Shown here one piece after another: positions 44,051 to 53,070 of a DNA stretch of 64,000 nucleotides (position 1 is its first letter; every line of letters starts with the position of its first letter). The translations under genes were made by a program, and so were the position numbers. The DNA comes from Urmitella timonensis (GTDB lineage Bacteria; Actinomycetota; Actinomycetes; Actinomycetales; Actinomycetaceae). The stretch lies in contig FQLW01000006.1 of NCBI GenBank assembly GCA_900120415.1, forward strand, positions 682,001 through 746,000, written 5' to 3'. The notes beneath the pieces are model-generated. The model saw only the letters and a program-made list of their open reading frames with translations, had not been told where the DNA came from and ran no database searches.

Positions 44051-44218
44051 GACTCCGTCCCGAAGTGTCAGCCAGAATTATGCCCTATCAAAGAGGACAC
44101 AGAATACTGGTCACCAACAGTGCGTTAGAGCGTAAGGACTAGCGGCGCTATTAGATACCAAGAGGGGCTAATGCCCATTGGGTATTATCACCCGAGCAGA
44201 CCTGCAGGGGCGAGAAAT

Positions 44219-44252
44219 AAAAATGGATTCAGGCTTACCTGAATCCATTTTT
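44219..44252 (-). terminator. Intrinsic terminator after the bS22 gene
   Basis: The arm AAATGGATTCAGG (44221-44233) pairs with 44238-44250 around a 4-nt loop. On the minus strand the stem ends in a T/A-rich tail, 15 bp past the bS22 stop. The region 44072-44218 has no recognisable gene. Confidence 0.75.
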
Positions 44253-44266
44253 TACTATTACCGCCG

Positions 44267-44365
44267 TTACTTCTTGTTGCGACGTTGGTGACGAGTTTTA
44301 CGCAACAGTTTACGGTGCTTTTTCTTTGACATGCGCTTGCGGCGCTTCTTAATAACCGAGCCCAC
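44267..44365 (-). CDS. Small ribosomal protein bS22 (AURKAIP1/COX24 domain)
   Basis: This 32-residue, extremely basic protein reads MGSVIKKRRKRMSKKKHRKL and continues LRKTRHQRRNKK, the actinobacterial AURKAIP1/COX24 mini-protein seen in mycobacterial 30S subunits (Rv0500B type). The GTG start at 44365 is supported by AAAGGAGGG about 6 nt upstream. It is downstream of the HTH gene, as in mycobacteria. Confidence 0.93.
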   Translation of the reverse strand: MGSVIKKRRKRMSKKKHRKLLRKTRHQRRNKK

Positions 44366-44456
44366 TAGGCCCTCCTTTTGCTTCTTGGTGCGCCCAGGGC
44401 GCAGATAAAACCAGAGAGTATTTTTCTTGCCCTACTATACAACACCTGAGCGGATA

Positions 44457-44672
44457 CTAACTATTGGCTACGCCGGAGGTCTGTTCCCAATCACCAAAAC
44501 CTTGCCCCATCATCTGATCTACCGCAGCGGTGGGTACTCTAAATGATTTACCCACCCTGACTGCGGGAATATCGCCAGCGTGAATCATGCGGTAAACCGT
44601 CATTTTGGACACGCGCATCAAATCCGCGACCTCTGCCACTGTCACGAAGCGTGGAGCTTGCTCCTGTGCCAT
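44457..44672 (-). CDS. Excisionase-type HTH DNA-binding protein (Rv0500A-like)
   Basis: This 71-residue protein has a MerR/excisionase helix-turn-helix: VAEVADLMRVSKMTVYRMIH followed by AGDIPAVRVGKSFRVPTAAVDQMM. It matches the small HTH protein encoded just before bS22 in actinobacteria (Rv0500A), not a phage excisionase. Its targets are unknown. Confidence 0.88.
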   Translation of the reverse strand: MAQEQAPRFVTVAEVADLMRVSKMTVYRMIHAGDIPAVRVGKSFRVPTAAVDQMMGQGFGDWEQTSGVANS

Positions 44673-45030
44673 AACTGTTCCGTCCTGAGTTTTAATCCAT
44701 GCCGGTTTGGGGGCTGTCTACAAATTTTAAGTCGTTTACCTAGAGAATCTGGGCGCTCGACATCTATCTATAAAAATACCCCATGAAGCCCACTTTTCTC
44801 AACTGTCACAGGATGCTTACTAAAAAATCACTAACGTTTTAAGTTATCTACAATGTCTTGAAGAAACATTTACTATAAATAAACTTTTTCGAGGACGAAA
44901 CAACAGTTTTCCCTACCCCCAAATAACCCCGTAGAAACGATTACCGCTCCTCCTAACCGAAACTAGCAACTGCGCGCTAATATCAAGGCAGGATAGATTG
45001 CTAGAAATACGCTAAAAAACAGGAGGTGTG
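44673..45030. promoter_or_regulatory. Divergent intergenic region, HTH gene / trkH
   Basis: This is 358 bp of A/T-rich sequence between the HTH gene and the K+ channel gene. TACTATAAATAAA at about 44871 could be the -10 area of trkH, but no clear -35 was found. There is no gene, tRNA or strong inverted repeat. Confidence 0.35.
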
Positions 45031-46407
45031 ATGGCAAAGCAACAGCGCAAAAGCAAGCGCACCAGATTTAAGCAATCAATAGACCACTTAGCCCGCACCT
45101 CCCCCGCGCGCCTAGTGCTAATACTTTTCGGTGCAATCATCCTGGTAATGACCTTGTTGCTATCCTTACCGATTGCCACCACGACCGGAAAACCCGCCAA
45201 CCTGGTAGACGCTATATTTACCTCTACCTCCGCGGTTTGCGTAACCGGACTGACCGTAGTCAATACGGCCTCGTACTGGTCCCTATTTGGACAAATAGTA
45301 ATTATCCTCGGAATTCACATCGGTGGTCTGGGGGTAATGACCCTGGCATCTATCTTGGCGCTAGCGGTCTCACGCCATATTGGACTCACCCAACGCATGT
45401 TGGCAGCAACCGAAAAAACCGCCTCCCTCGGAAAAGTTGGCGGTCTTATCCGCACCGTGATAGTAACCTCTCTAACCTGTGAATTTATTCTTTTTATTGC
45501 TCTACTTCCCCGGTTTATAACCCTAAACGAGTCCATTTCCTCAGCAATCTGGCACGCCCTATTTCAATCAATATCAATCTTTAACAATGCGGGATTTATC
45601 AACCTCCCCGAAGGCATGCAAGCCCATCTTGGCGACTGGTGGATGGTTAGCCCAATAATCCTCGGAACTTTCCTGGGAGCCCTCGGTTTTCCAGTGATGC
45701 TAGACCTAAAAGAGAACTGGCGTTCCCCCCATCGCTTAACTTTGCACTCGAAACTAACCATAACTACCTATACGGCAGTATGGGTGGTTACCGCAGTGGT
45801 AATCGCGTTCTCAGAATGGAACAATCAGGGCACATTCGCCGCTATGAGCACCGGAGATTCTCTCCAAACCTCCATCCTGTTCGGCGTAAACTCTCGTTCC
45901 TCCGGAATCAGCACCATCGACGTGGGACAAATGACCAGAGGAAGCTGGTTCCTATTAGATGTGTTGATGTTTATCGGTGGCGGATCGGCCTCTACCGCCG
46001 GCGGTATCAAAGTATCAACCCTGGCGGTGATGATATTAGCGATAATTGCCGAGGCGCGTGGCGACCGGGATGTGGAAGCATTCCATCGGCGCATACCCCC
46101 CTCGGTAGTGCGCCTATCGGTAGCAGTTACCGGTCTGGGAGCAATAATCGTAGTGACCGCAATCTTCTTCTTACTGTCAGTAACCGATTACTCGATGGAC
46201 GTAATCGGATTCGAAGTAATCTCTGCCTTTGCCACCGTAGGACTATCAACCGGAATTACCCCCGATTTACCAATAATCGGAAAATATTCCCTAGTAATCC
46301 TAATGTTTGCAGGTAGGACTGGTACTATGACGGTCGCGGCGGCGCTCGCGCTGCGCGAGCGCCGCCGAGTTATCAGAATGCCCGAAGAACGCCCCATCAT
46401 CGGATAA
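45031..46407 (+). CDS. trkH: Trk/Ktr-type potassium uptake channel subunit
   Basis: This 458-residue protein has a polar N-terminus and the repeated pore architecture of the Trk/Ktr/HKT superfamily. The first filter region is STSAVCVTGLTVV, later ones are NAGFINLPEG, SRSSGIST and FATVGLSTGI. It moves K+ with Na+ or H+. AGGAGG is 4-5 nt before the ATG at 45031; a GTG at 45028 is the alternative. It converges with the RCK regulator gene at 46566, so the two partners are not in one operon. Confidence 0.92.
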   Translation: MAKQQRKSKRTRFKQSIDHLARTSPARLVLILFGAIILVMTLLLSLPIATTTGKPANLVDAIFTSTSAVCVTGLTVVNTASYWSLFGQIVIILGIHIGGLGVMTLASILALAVSRHIGLTQRMLAATEKTASLGKVGGLIRTVIVTSLTCEFILFIALLPRFITLNESISSAIWHALFQSISIFNNAGFINLPEGMQAHLGDWWMVSPIILGTFLGALGFPVMLDLKENWRSPHRLTLHSKLTITTYTAVWVVTAVVIAFSEWNNQGTFAAMSTGDSLQTSILFGVNSRSSGISTIDVGQMTRGSWFLLDVLMFIGGGSASTAGGIKVSTLAVMILAIIAEARGDRDVEAFHRRIPPSVVRLSVAVTGLGAIIVVTAIFFLLSVTDYSMDVIGFEVISAFATVGLSTGITPDLPIIGKYSLVILMFAGRTGTMTVAAALALRERRRVIRMPEERPIIG

Positions 46408-46565
46408 TCCAGGTAAAAATCTAGGTTAATACCCAAAAATCTAGCGAAAACTGACCTTAAAACAGCAACACCTGTTAGAGCTGCCACAAAGAGAAAATAG
46501 GCGCTAAGAACAATCCTCGCCCCGTCCTCGTAAATTCCTAAATCAATATCCTGACAAAAAGTAGG

Positions 46566-47234
46566 CTAAGGCATCTGCGCGAACTGCTCCAAAAGTTCAG
46601 CATCACCGGACACAATAATAATGTCATTAGCATCAATACGAGACTGCGGAGAGGCATACTCAAATGGCTGTCCCGCAGACAGCACCCCAATCACCGTAAC
46701 CCCATACTTCGAACGCAAATCCAACTCCTCCAAAGTGAAACCATGACAAACCTTAGGAGGACGCATTTTCACCACCGAGAAGCCCTTACGATCCATCTCG
46801 ATATAGTCCAGCATCTTGCCGCCCACCAAGTGAGCAGTACGCACGCCGGCATCATATTCTGGATAAACCACATGGTGAGCCCCAATCCGCTTCAAAATAG
46901 AGCCATGCTCTAGCGAAGTGGCTTTCGCCCAAATCGAAGCAATCCCCAAATCCACCAGATTAGCGGTGATAAGCACCGATGCTTCCAAGGCGGTTCCTAC
47001 CCCCACCACTACGGCTTGAAAATCAGTCGCCCCCAATTGTTCGAGCGCCTCCGCACTGGTAGCGTCAGCTTGAACTACCGGAAGTCGCGACTGCCATTGG
47101 GTAACAATCCGCGGGGACTTCTCTACAGCTAAAACCTCACGATCCAGACTGTCTAAAGATGCCGCCACTGCCGATCCGAAACGTCCCAGACCAATAACGA
47201 GCACTCCAGAAGTGCCGGAATCCCGCTTAGCCAT
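46566..47234 (-). CDS. trkA: Trk/Ktr potassium uptake regulator, RCK_N + RCK_C
   Basis: This 222-residue cytoplasmic protein has the Rossmann-type RCK_N motif VIGLGRFGSAVAASL with an acidic end to the second strand (VEKS), which binds NAD(H) or ATP/ADP, and an RCK_C domain (about 140-222). It gates the channel encoded by the convergent neighbour. Single-RCK length fits KtrA/CeoB rather than the double-RCK E. coli TrkA. Confidence 0.92.
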   Translation of the reverse strand: MAKRDSGTSGVLVIGLGRFGSAVAASLDSLDREVLAVEKSPRIVTQWQSRLPVVQADATSAEALEQLGATDFQAVVVGVGTALEASVLITANLVDLGIASIWAKATSLEHGSILKRIGAHHVVYPEYDAGVRTAHLVGGKMLDYIEMDRKGFSVVKMRPPKVCHGFTLEELDLRSKYGVTVIGVLSAGQPFEYASPQSRIDANDIIIVSGDAELLEQFAQMP

Positions 47235-47334
47235 ATACGTCCTCCTTATGTTCCCAGACGTAGATAGTTACGCCATATGCTTCCAGCCTACCGCGCAACA
47301 ACCGTTGTTAGGACACCCGCGCTAGAGTTAAAGC

Positions 47335-48735
47335 ATGGCCAAGGTAAAAACTAGCTATCAATGCTCCGAATGTGGCTGGCAATCCAGCAAATGGTTGGGA
47401 CAATGCCGCAACTGTAAGGCTTGGGGAACTTTAGAAGAAACCGTACCCGTAGAAACTGCCAACACCCAACCCGGTAAAATTGCGGGCAAAACTCCTCTCA
47501 CTAAAGCCCTTCCAATCCGTGAAGTTGATATTGCTGACGCTAGATTTATCCCCACCGGAATTGGGGAACTTGACCGGGTACTGGGCGGCGGTCTGGTGGC
47601 AGGATCCGTGGTGTTACTAGCAGGTGAACCGGGGGTTGGTAAATCAACCCTGTTACTAGATGTAGCTGGAAAAGTTGGCTCTTTTTGGAAAAACAAATCA
47701 GTTCTATATATAACCGGAGAAGAATCGGCAGCCCAAGTCCGTCTGCGAGCCCAGCGGATTGACGCTCTCGCTGACAATCTACTGTTAGCTGCGGAAACAG
47801 AACTAGAAAACGTTTTAGGGCATATTGATCAATGTTCTCCTGCCCTAGTAATCGTAGATTCGGTACAAACAATTGCTTCTGCCCAGGTCAGCGGGCAAGC
47901 CGGGAATGTCACTCAGGTGCGCGCCGTCTGTCAAGCGCTAATAGAGGTAGCAAAGAGTCGCGGAATCCCGATTCTGCTGGTAGGACACGTAACCAAATCC
48001 GGTGGAATCGCCGGTCCGCGCGTCCTCGAACATTTAGTTGATGTCGTAACCCAATTCGAAGGCGATCGCCACACCCGTTTACGACTACTGCGAGCGGTAA
48101 AGAATCGCTATGGCGCCACCGATGAAGTTGGCTGTTTTGAACTGGTTGAACGAGGAATTATTGGGTTAGAAGACCCTTCGGGACTATTTCTTTCACAAAC
48201 CTCCTCACGGGTACCTGGTACTTGCGTAACCGTGACTTTAGAAGGGCGACGCCCTATGCCTACCGAGATTCAAGCCCTGGTTTCCCCGCTAGTCTCGGGA
48301 GGATCGGCTCGGCGCACCACCTCGGGACTAGAATACTCGCGAGTAGCAATGACCCTCGCGGTATTACAGTCTCGCTTGCGCCTGTCACTTTCCAACTGTG
48401 ATGTGTATGTTTCTACTGTGGGGGGAGCAAAAACCAGTGAACCGGCAGTTGATTTGGCGGTGGCGTTAGCGATTACCAGCGCCACCCAGTCGCGTCCTCC
48501 CCTAGAGAAAATGGTGGCTATCGGGGAAGTGTCCCTGACCGGGGAAATCCGCGCCACAGTAGGGTGCGGGAGGAGATTATCGGAGGCAGCGCGGCTAGGT
48601 TTTAGGCACGCCCTAATACCTCGTATAGGAGCCGAGGAAGTTTCCGCACCCAAGGGAATGACCCTACATCCGGTAACCAACCTGGCAGAAGCAGTTATGA
48701 CCGCCCTCCCGGCGGAGGGGACTACTTCAGGGTAA
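47335..48735 (+). CDS. radA: DNA repair ATPase RadA (Sms)
   Basis: This 466-residue protein has an N-terminal C4 zinc finger (CSECGW..CRNCKAW), Walker A GEPGVGKST, the RadA-specific KNRYG motif (about 256) and a C-terminal Lon-protease-like domain. It drives branch migration in recombination. The gene diverges from trkA. Its last 14 bp overlap the end of the convergent membrane-protein gene. Confidence 0.95.
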   Translation: MAKVKTSYQCSECGWQSSKWLGQCRNCKAWGTLEETVPVETANTQPGKIAGKTPLTKALPIREVDIADARFIPTGIGELDRVLGGGLVAGSVVLLAGEPGVGKSTLLLDVAGKVGSFWKNKSVLYITGEESAAQVRLRAQRIDALADNLLLAAETELENVLGHIDQCSPALVIVDSVQTIASAQVSGQAGNVTQVRAVCQALIEVAKSRGIPILLVGHVTKSGGIAGPRVLEHLVDVVTQFEGDRHTRLRLLRAVKNRYGATDEVGCFELVERGIIGLEDPSGLFLSQTSSRVPGTCVTVTLEGRRPMPTEIQALVSPLVSGGSARRTTSGLEYSRVAMTLAVLQSRLRLSLSNCDVYVSTVGGAKTSEPAVDLAVALAITSATQSRPPLEKMVAIGEVSLTGEIRATVGCGRRLSEAARLGFRHALIPRIGAEEVSAPKGMTLHPVTNLAEAVMTALPAEGTTSG

Positions 48736-49327
48736 AGACTGCTTTAGCTTCCGTTATTTCTTTATCGTTAAGGACGGGAATCGCCTGATATGTTCCCGCT
48801 TGCGCTATATCACCCTTATCGCAGCCATTCCTGACTTTGCCATCCCAAGTTAAAGTACTGTTATATTCCACGGCAGTTCCCAGCAACAAAGGCTGCTCCT
48901 GCGCCGTACCTTGGCATTTCCAAGATTGCCAAACCGTATCTTGACCGGTAACAATTTTTACCCCCACCTTGTCTGAGGCTCCATTCATGGTGCAGGGTTG
49001 ATCGCCTTTAGTGTTACGTAAAACTATCTTGAAATTGACTGGGGAGCCAACCTGGTTTTCGGTTTTTTCTGGCTGCAACTTGTATGCAATATTAGCCATA
49101 TCGCAAGTAGTAGGTTGGGTTACCAGCTCTTTCGTCGTTTGTTCCGCCTGGGCACGCTGCTGAGTATCATCCGCTGCCTGCATCCATGCCCAAGCAAAAC
49201 GAACAACGAAAACCACTAAGGCAACTAATATTGCCAGGATTAAAAGAGCGACTACCCGGCGCACCCAAAATGTTGCTTGCGAGGGGCGCGCGGCAGTATT
49301 ACGGCGCTGGCGACGGTCTAAATTCAT
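48722..49327 (-). CDS. Membrane-anchored extracytoplasmic protein, uncharacterised
   Basis: This 201-residue protein has a basic N-terminus, one membrane segment (about 24-48) and an outside beta-rich domain with CDMANIAYKL, PCTMNGASDK, WKCQG and NGCDKGD. The four Cys could pair. The pattern resembles DUF4232-like or Ig-like secreted domains but I cannot assign a family. It is last in the minus-strand folate/DUF3180 run. Confidence 0.65.
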   Translation of the reverse strand: MNLDRRQRRNTAARPSQATFWVRRVVALLILAILVALVVFVVRFAWAWMQAADDTQQRAQAEQTTKELVTQPTTCDMANIAYKLQPEKTENQVGSPVNFKIVLRNTKGDQPCTMNGASDKVGVKIVTGQDTVWQSWKCQGTAQEQPLLLGTAVEYNSTLTWDGKVRNGCDKGDIAQAGTYQAIPVLNDKEITEAKAVFTLK

Positions 49328-49349
49328 GCCACCAGGTTACCGCACGTCC

Positions 49350-49844
49350 TTAGGCAGAAACCGGATTGGCACCACCCGGAGCGCTATTTCCACCCGGCTT
49401 TCCCTCGTCGCTATCATCAATCATGCACCAGGATTCCACAAGTAACGCGACTATTAACAGCAAAGCATTAGCCAATGCCAACGCAATAACCTGGGCGGCA
49501 AAAGAACCCGCAATTTCGGTATGACGTATCTGGAACACCAAAATCAGTTGAGACAGCAGATAGCCTAAAAACAGGGAGGCCCAAACCGCAGATGCTTGGG
49601 CAACCAACGCCACCAAGGGTGCTTTTGCCAACTGAATCCAAGAAGATTTTCCCTCTCGTAAACGTTTAACTGACTGCCCAAAAATCCCCAAAACAATCGC
49701 GCCACAAAACACAATAACCGTTAAAACTGGGCTGAACTGTAAAGGAGTTCCCCCCATTTTCAGCGCTAAATCACTGAGAAAATAGCCGACTATTAGCGCA
49801 ATCGCTCCTAGAAACAGTAGGGATAGTCTGCTAAGCGGTTTCAT
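49350..49844 (-). CDS. DUF3180 membrane protein
   Basis: This 164-residue protein has four membrane helices (about 7-25, 37-56, 75-100, 115-142) and a polar tail. Sequence and position right after folB-folK match DUF3180, a family found in actinobacterial folate operons with no known function. It is 6 bp from the folBK stop. Confidence 0.85.
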   Translation of the reverse strand: MKPLSRLSLLFLGAIALIVGYFLSDLALKMGGTPLQFSPVLTVIVFCGAIVLGIFGQSVKRLREGKSSWIQLAKAPLVALVAQASAVWASLFLGYLLSQLILVFQIRHTEIAGSFAAQVIALALANALLLIVALLVESWCMIDDSDEGKPGGNSAPGGANPVSA

Positions 49845-49850
49845 AGGAGC

Positions 49851-52097
49851 CTATCCCCTATCTGCCGGGTCAAGAAACTCGGTAGGTTGATCAGTAGAAT
49901 CGTTTTCCGGTTTCACTATCGGAATTGCTCCGGTAGTGGTAGGACGTAAAATCGAACGTCGCTCTACTGTAGGAGTATCGTGCGGGTCGCTATCATCAGC
50001 GCGAGATAAATCCTGTTCTGTAATTTCTAGACTGTCAGGGCGGGGCGGATTCTCCAATGTGGGAATCGGACCGGTCACCAGTCTGCCAGCGTGACGACCA
50101 CTGCCGTATTCTGGTTCTTCCTCAACCTGTTCGGTATCGCTACCGGCTTCCCGGTTTTGATTTTCGGCGGCCTTAGGTTGGCTATCACCGCCATGAACAG
50201 CACTTTCAGCAGGATTTTCTAATCTGCAATCCTCTTCCATTAAGGGCGCAGGAACGGTATTTTCCCAGGAGTTTTCCTCCAAATCCTCCGGACATTCTGC
50301 TGGTTTAGTGATATTTGGGACTGAAGATAGCTGTTCATCGCCTGAGAACTGGCAAGGTGCAGAACTGGGAGAAACAGATTGCCATATCGGCTGCGCAGCA
50401 TCCTGCGATAGGCTGCTTTCATCTGCTGGTGGCAGCTCATTCAAATACTGTTCACTGCCGGTTTTTTCTCCAATAAAAAACGCTTTTATCCGCTGCCAAA
50501 TACTCTTTTTCTTTACTTCTTGTACTGGAGAGGAATTATCCCAGTTATCAGGAGGATTGGGTGCTTTAGAAACAGAATCTTCCCCCGCACTGATATCCGC
50601 AATATCGGCTTGTGGAGCGTTCTTTGCCGGTATTCCCTCATCTAATATCACTGGTTGCTGGGGAATTTCAGTATTTAGGCGCGGCAGCGGCTCCGAAGAG
50701 ACCGGAGTGGGCAGTGCCGATGAATCGTTACTAACCGCGGGGATGGGGGGAAGCGGCGAGGAGGTTACCGCGTCCTTATCCGAATCAGCAGCATCCTCCG
50801 AATCCAGTTGCGGGATTTCTGCACTGGGGTGCAGCTCGCGCGCATCATCTAAAACTCTGGGGGCTGCTGGAGGACGAGTAAGCGCTGACCAGCGAGGTAA
50901 GGGAAGCGCCCCGGAACCTGCTTCTGTTTGAGGATGCTCACTGCCCAACCAGTTGGGGTAAATCTCTTTAACGCCGTCACGATCAGCGGCATAGTCAGCA
51001 AGAACCACCACTTCTCCCGCGCCCGCAAGCTGGGCGGTAGGAGCAATTAGCGACCAGGGCAATAACACGAAGGCGCGTTTGGCGGCACGAGGATGCGGCA
51101 GCTCTAAACGTTCATCATCACTGGTCACGCCTTGATAATCAATAATATCTAGATCAAGGGTGCGCGCTGCCCAACGCTCGGTCCGTTTCCGCCCATGCTC
51201 GTCCTCGATACCCTGCAATAAATCTAATAAACCCAGAGGTGAGAGCATGGTTGAAACAATTATTACCGCATTTAGGTAATCGGGCTGCTCTTCCTGTCCA
51301 GCAGCGAGTACCGCACTGGTTCGCACCAGCGGTGAAACTTCAACAATCCCAACCCCGCTCGCAGCCGATAGCTGCGATATTACTTGCCGGAAAGTGTCGG
51401 AAACATTTCCGATATTTCCCCCCAGGGCAATTACTGCTTGCCGGGGCGAGGAAGGCACCTGTTCCAAGGGGCTATCTAGCCCCCCACCAGTCCTATCTTC
51501 CTGCTTAGATGGCTGCTCGGCGGAGTCATTTTCTTCCTGCGTACCATCGGTATTTGACGTATCGGAGTTATTCTGATCGAACGGGATAATATCTTCTTGA
51601 TTTGGCGAGGGCGCGGCAGCGGAAATCTCTTTAAGGTCTAGCAGCTCGGTGTCAGGCTGAGAATCTTCGACCTCTTCCGGCAGATAGGGTTTAAAGTTAT
51701 CTAAACCTCGCCAGATGGTTACCGAGACATCTTCTTTTTCTACCCCCAGCGGTGCGTCTGGTTTATGCACACAAATCCGAACTGCCTGCACATTGGGAAG
51801 CGCTAGGGTTTCCTCGGCGATTTGGGCAGCCACTTTTTCTAGTAAATCTTGGGGCTCACCGCTAATGTTACGGCTAATAATGCCACTGACCTGCGAGTAA
51901 TCAACCGTATCTGCCAAGTGGTCGCTGCGTCCTGCCGGCTGCATATCCAAGTAAATATCAGCATCAACTGAGAAAAGTTGCCCATCCTGGCGCTCATGGT
52001 CAAGCACGCCGTGTAGACCGCGTTCCTTAATACCGACCAGGCTGATGTGGTCGAAATACTGGAGACGTTCAGTGATTTCGTCGGGTTTTAGCAACAT
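49851..52097 (-). CDS. folK: FolB-FolK fusion with long acidic tail
   Basis: This protein of about 748 residues has dihydroneopterin aldolase (about 10-135: DHISLVGIKERGLHGVLDHER), an acidic linker (about 140-220), HPPK (about 220-370: VIALGGNIGNVSDTF, DLDIIDYQG, LPHPRAAKRAFVL), then about 375 residues rich in Glu, Ser, Pro and Asp. The two enzymes make consecutive steps of folate synthesis. The C-terminal extension has no recognised domain. I use the ATG at 52097 (GGAGGGAAG upstream, inside folP); a GTG at 52112 adds five residues. Confidence 0.88.
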   Translation of the reverse strand: MLLKPDEITERLQYFDHISLVGIKERGLHGVLDHERQDGQLFSVDADIYLDMQPAGRSDHLADTVDYSQVSGIISRNISGEPQDLLEKVAAQIAEETLALPNVQAVRICVHKPDAPLGVEKEDVSVTIWRGLDNFKPYLPEEVEDSQPDTELLDLKEISAAAPSPNQEDIIPFDQNNSDTSNTDGTQEENDSAEQPSKQEDRTGGGLDSPLEQVPSSPRQAVIALGGNIGNVSDTFRQVISQLSAASGVGIVEVSPLVRTSAVLAAGQEEQPDYLNAVIIVSTMLSPLGLLDLLQGIEDEHGRKRTERWAARTLDLDIIDYQGVTSDDERLELPHPRAAKRAFVLLPWSLIAPTAQLAGAGEVVVLADYAADRDGVKEIYPNWLGSEHPQTEAGSGALPLPRWSALTRPPAAPRVLDDARELHPSAEIPQLDSEDAADSDKDAVTSSPLPPIPAVSNDSSALPTPVSSEPLPRLNTEIPQQPVILDEGIPAKNAPQADIADISAGEDSVSKAPNPPDNWDNSSPVQEVKKKSIWQRIKAFFIGEKTGSEQYLNELPPADESSLSQDAAQPIWQSVSPSSAPCQFSGDEQLSSVPNITKPAECPEDLEENSWENTVPAPLMEEDCRLENPAESAVHGGDSQPKAAENQNREAGSDTEQVEEEPEYGSGRHAGRLVTGPIPTLENPPRPDSLEITEQDLSRADDSDPHDTPTVERRSILRPTTTGAIPIVKPENDSTDQPTEFLDPADRG

Positions 52098-52972
52098 TTT
52101 ACTTCCCTCCACAGTTGGCCGGCTGCGACCGCACTGGCTGAAGCCGCAACATTATGTACTCGCACTGCCCAAATTCCTTTAGCTGCACACAGGGCACTTA
52201 CTGCCGTGGTTGCTGCTTCGCGTTTTAGTGCTCCGTCTTGCACCCCGGCAGGAATCTGACTGTCACAAATCTTAGGTATCGCCAAGTCTAAGAATCGTTT
52301 CCTTGAAGCCCCGATAAGCAGCGGATAGCCTAGATGATGCAATCTATCGATATTTCCCAGCAGCTCCCAGGACTGTTTGGCAGTTTTGGCAAAGCCCAGC
52401 CCCGGATCAAGAATGAGACGGCGCATATTAACCCCAGCCTCCTGGCAGGCGTGAGCACGCTTGGTCAAACCCTGACAAACCCTGCCGGTAACATCTCCCC
52501 CGTAATCACACAGGCTATCCATAGTTTTGGGGTTACCGCGCATATGCTGACAAATATAGTAGGCATTATTTTGTGCCACTACTTCCAGCATCTGCGAATC
52601 CTTCACCCCGCCCGAAACATCATTGATTATTTGCACCCCGAGCGCTATTCCCGCCTGGGCAGTGGAGGCATTTACAGTGTCTAAAGAAATAGGTAGCGGG
52701 TGAGAGGATTGTTGCCGATACCCGCGAATCACCGGCAGAACCCGGTCTTGCTCTTCGCTGGCACTAATCGCTTTAGCCCCCGGACGGGCGGATTCCCCTC
52801 CTATGTCCAGAATATCTGCCCCCTGTGCTTCTAGCTCCAGGGCATGAGCGATTGCTTTATCAGGGTCGTACCATTGTCCACCATCGGAAAAGGAATCTGG
52901 AGTTACGTTGATAACCCCCATGACTTTGGTGCGCCCGGGCGTAAAGAGGTCAGGAATCTCCAGAATCTGCAT
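52088..52972 (-). CDS. folP: Dihydropteroate synthase
   Basis: This 294-residue TIM barrel has the FolP motifs GVINVTPDSFSDGG, DIGGESARPGA, ISLDTVNA, NDVSGG, LDPGLGFAKT and GASRKRFL. It joins hydroxymethyl-dihydropterin pyrophosphate to p-aminobenzoate and is the sulfonamide target. It overlaps the folBK start by 10 bp, implying coupling. Confidence 0.95.
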   Translation of the reverse strand: MQILEIPDLFTPGRTKVMGVINVTPDSFSDGGQWYDPDKAIAHALELEAQGADILDIGGESARPGAKAISASEEQDRVLPVIRGYRQQSSHPLPISLDTVNASTAQAGIALGVQIINDVSGGVKDSQMLEVVAQNNAYYICQHMRGNPKTMDSLCDYGGDVTGRVCQGLTKRAHACQEAGVNMRRLILDPGLGFAKTAKQSWELLGNIDRLHHLGYPLLIGASRKRFLDLAIPKICDSQIPAGVQDGALKREAATTAVSALCAAKGIWAVRVHNVAASASAVAAGQLWREVKCC

Positions 52973-53070
52973 ACTTCTAGCCTACCCGTGATTAAAGCCC
53001 CTTGGTGTTTACTAGGAGGTCGAAACTGATTTTTCTGGTTCTTTAAGCCGAGAGTACCCCCTGGGGAAAG

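Noticed and set aside
44457-44672. Prophage excisionase
   Set aside because: The HTH looks excisionase-like, but its position next to bS22 is the conserved chromosomal arrangement and no integrase or phage genes are present.
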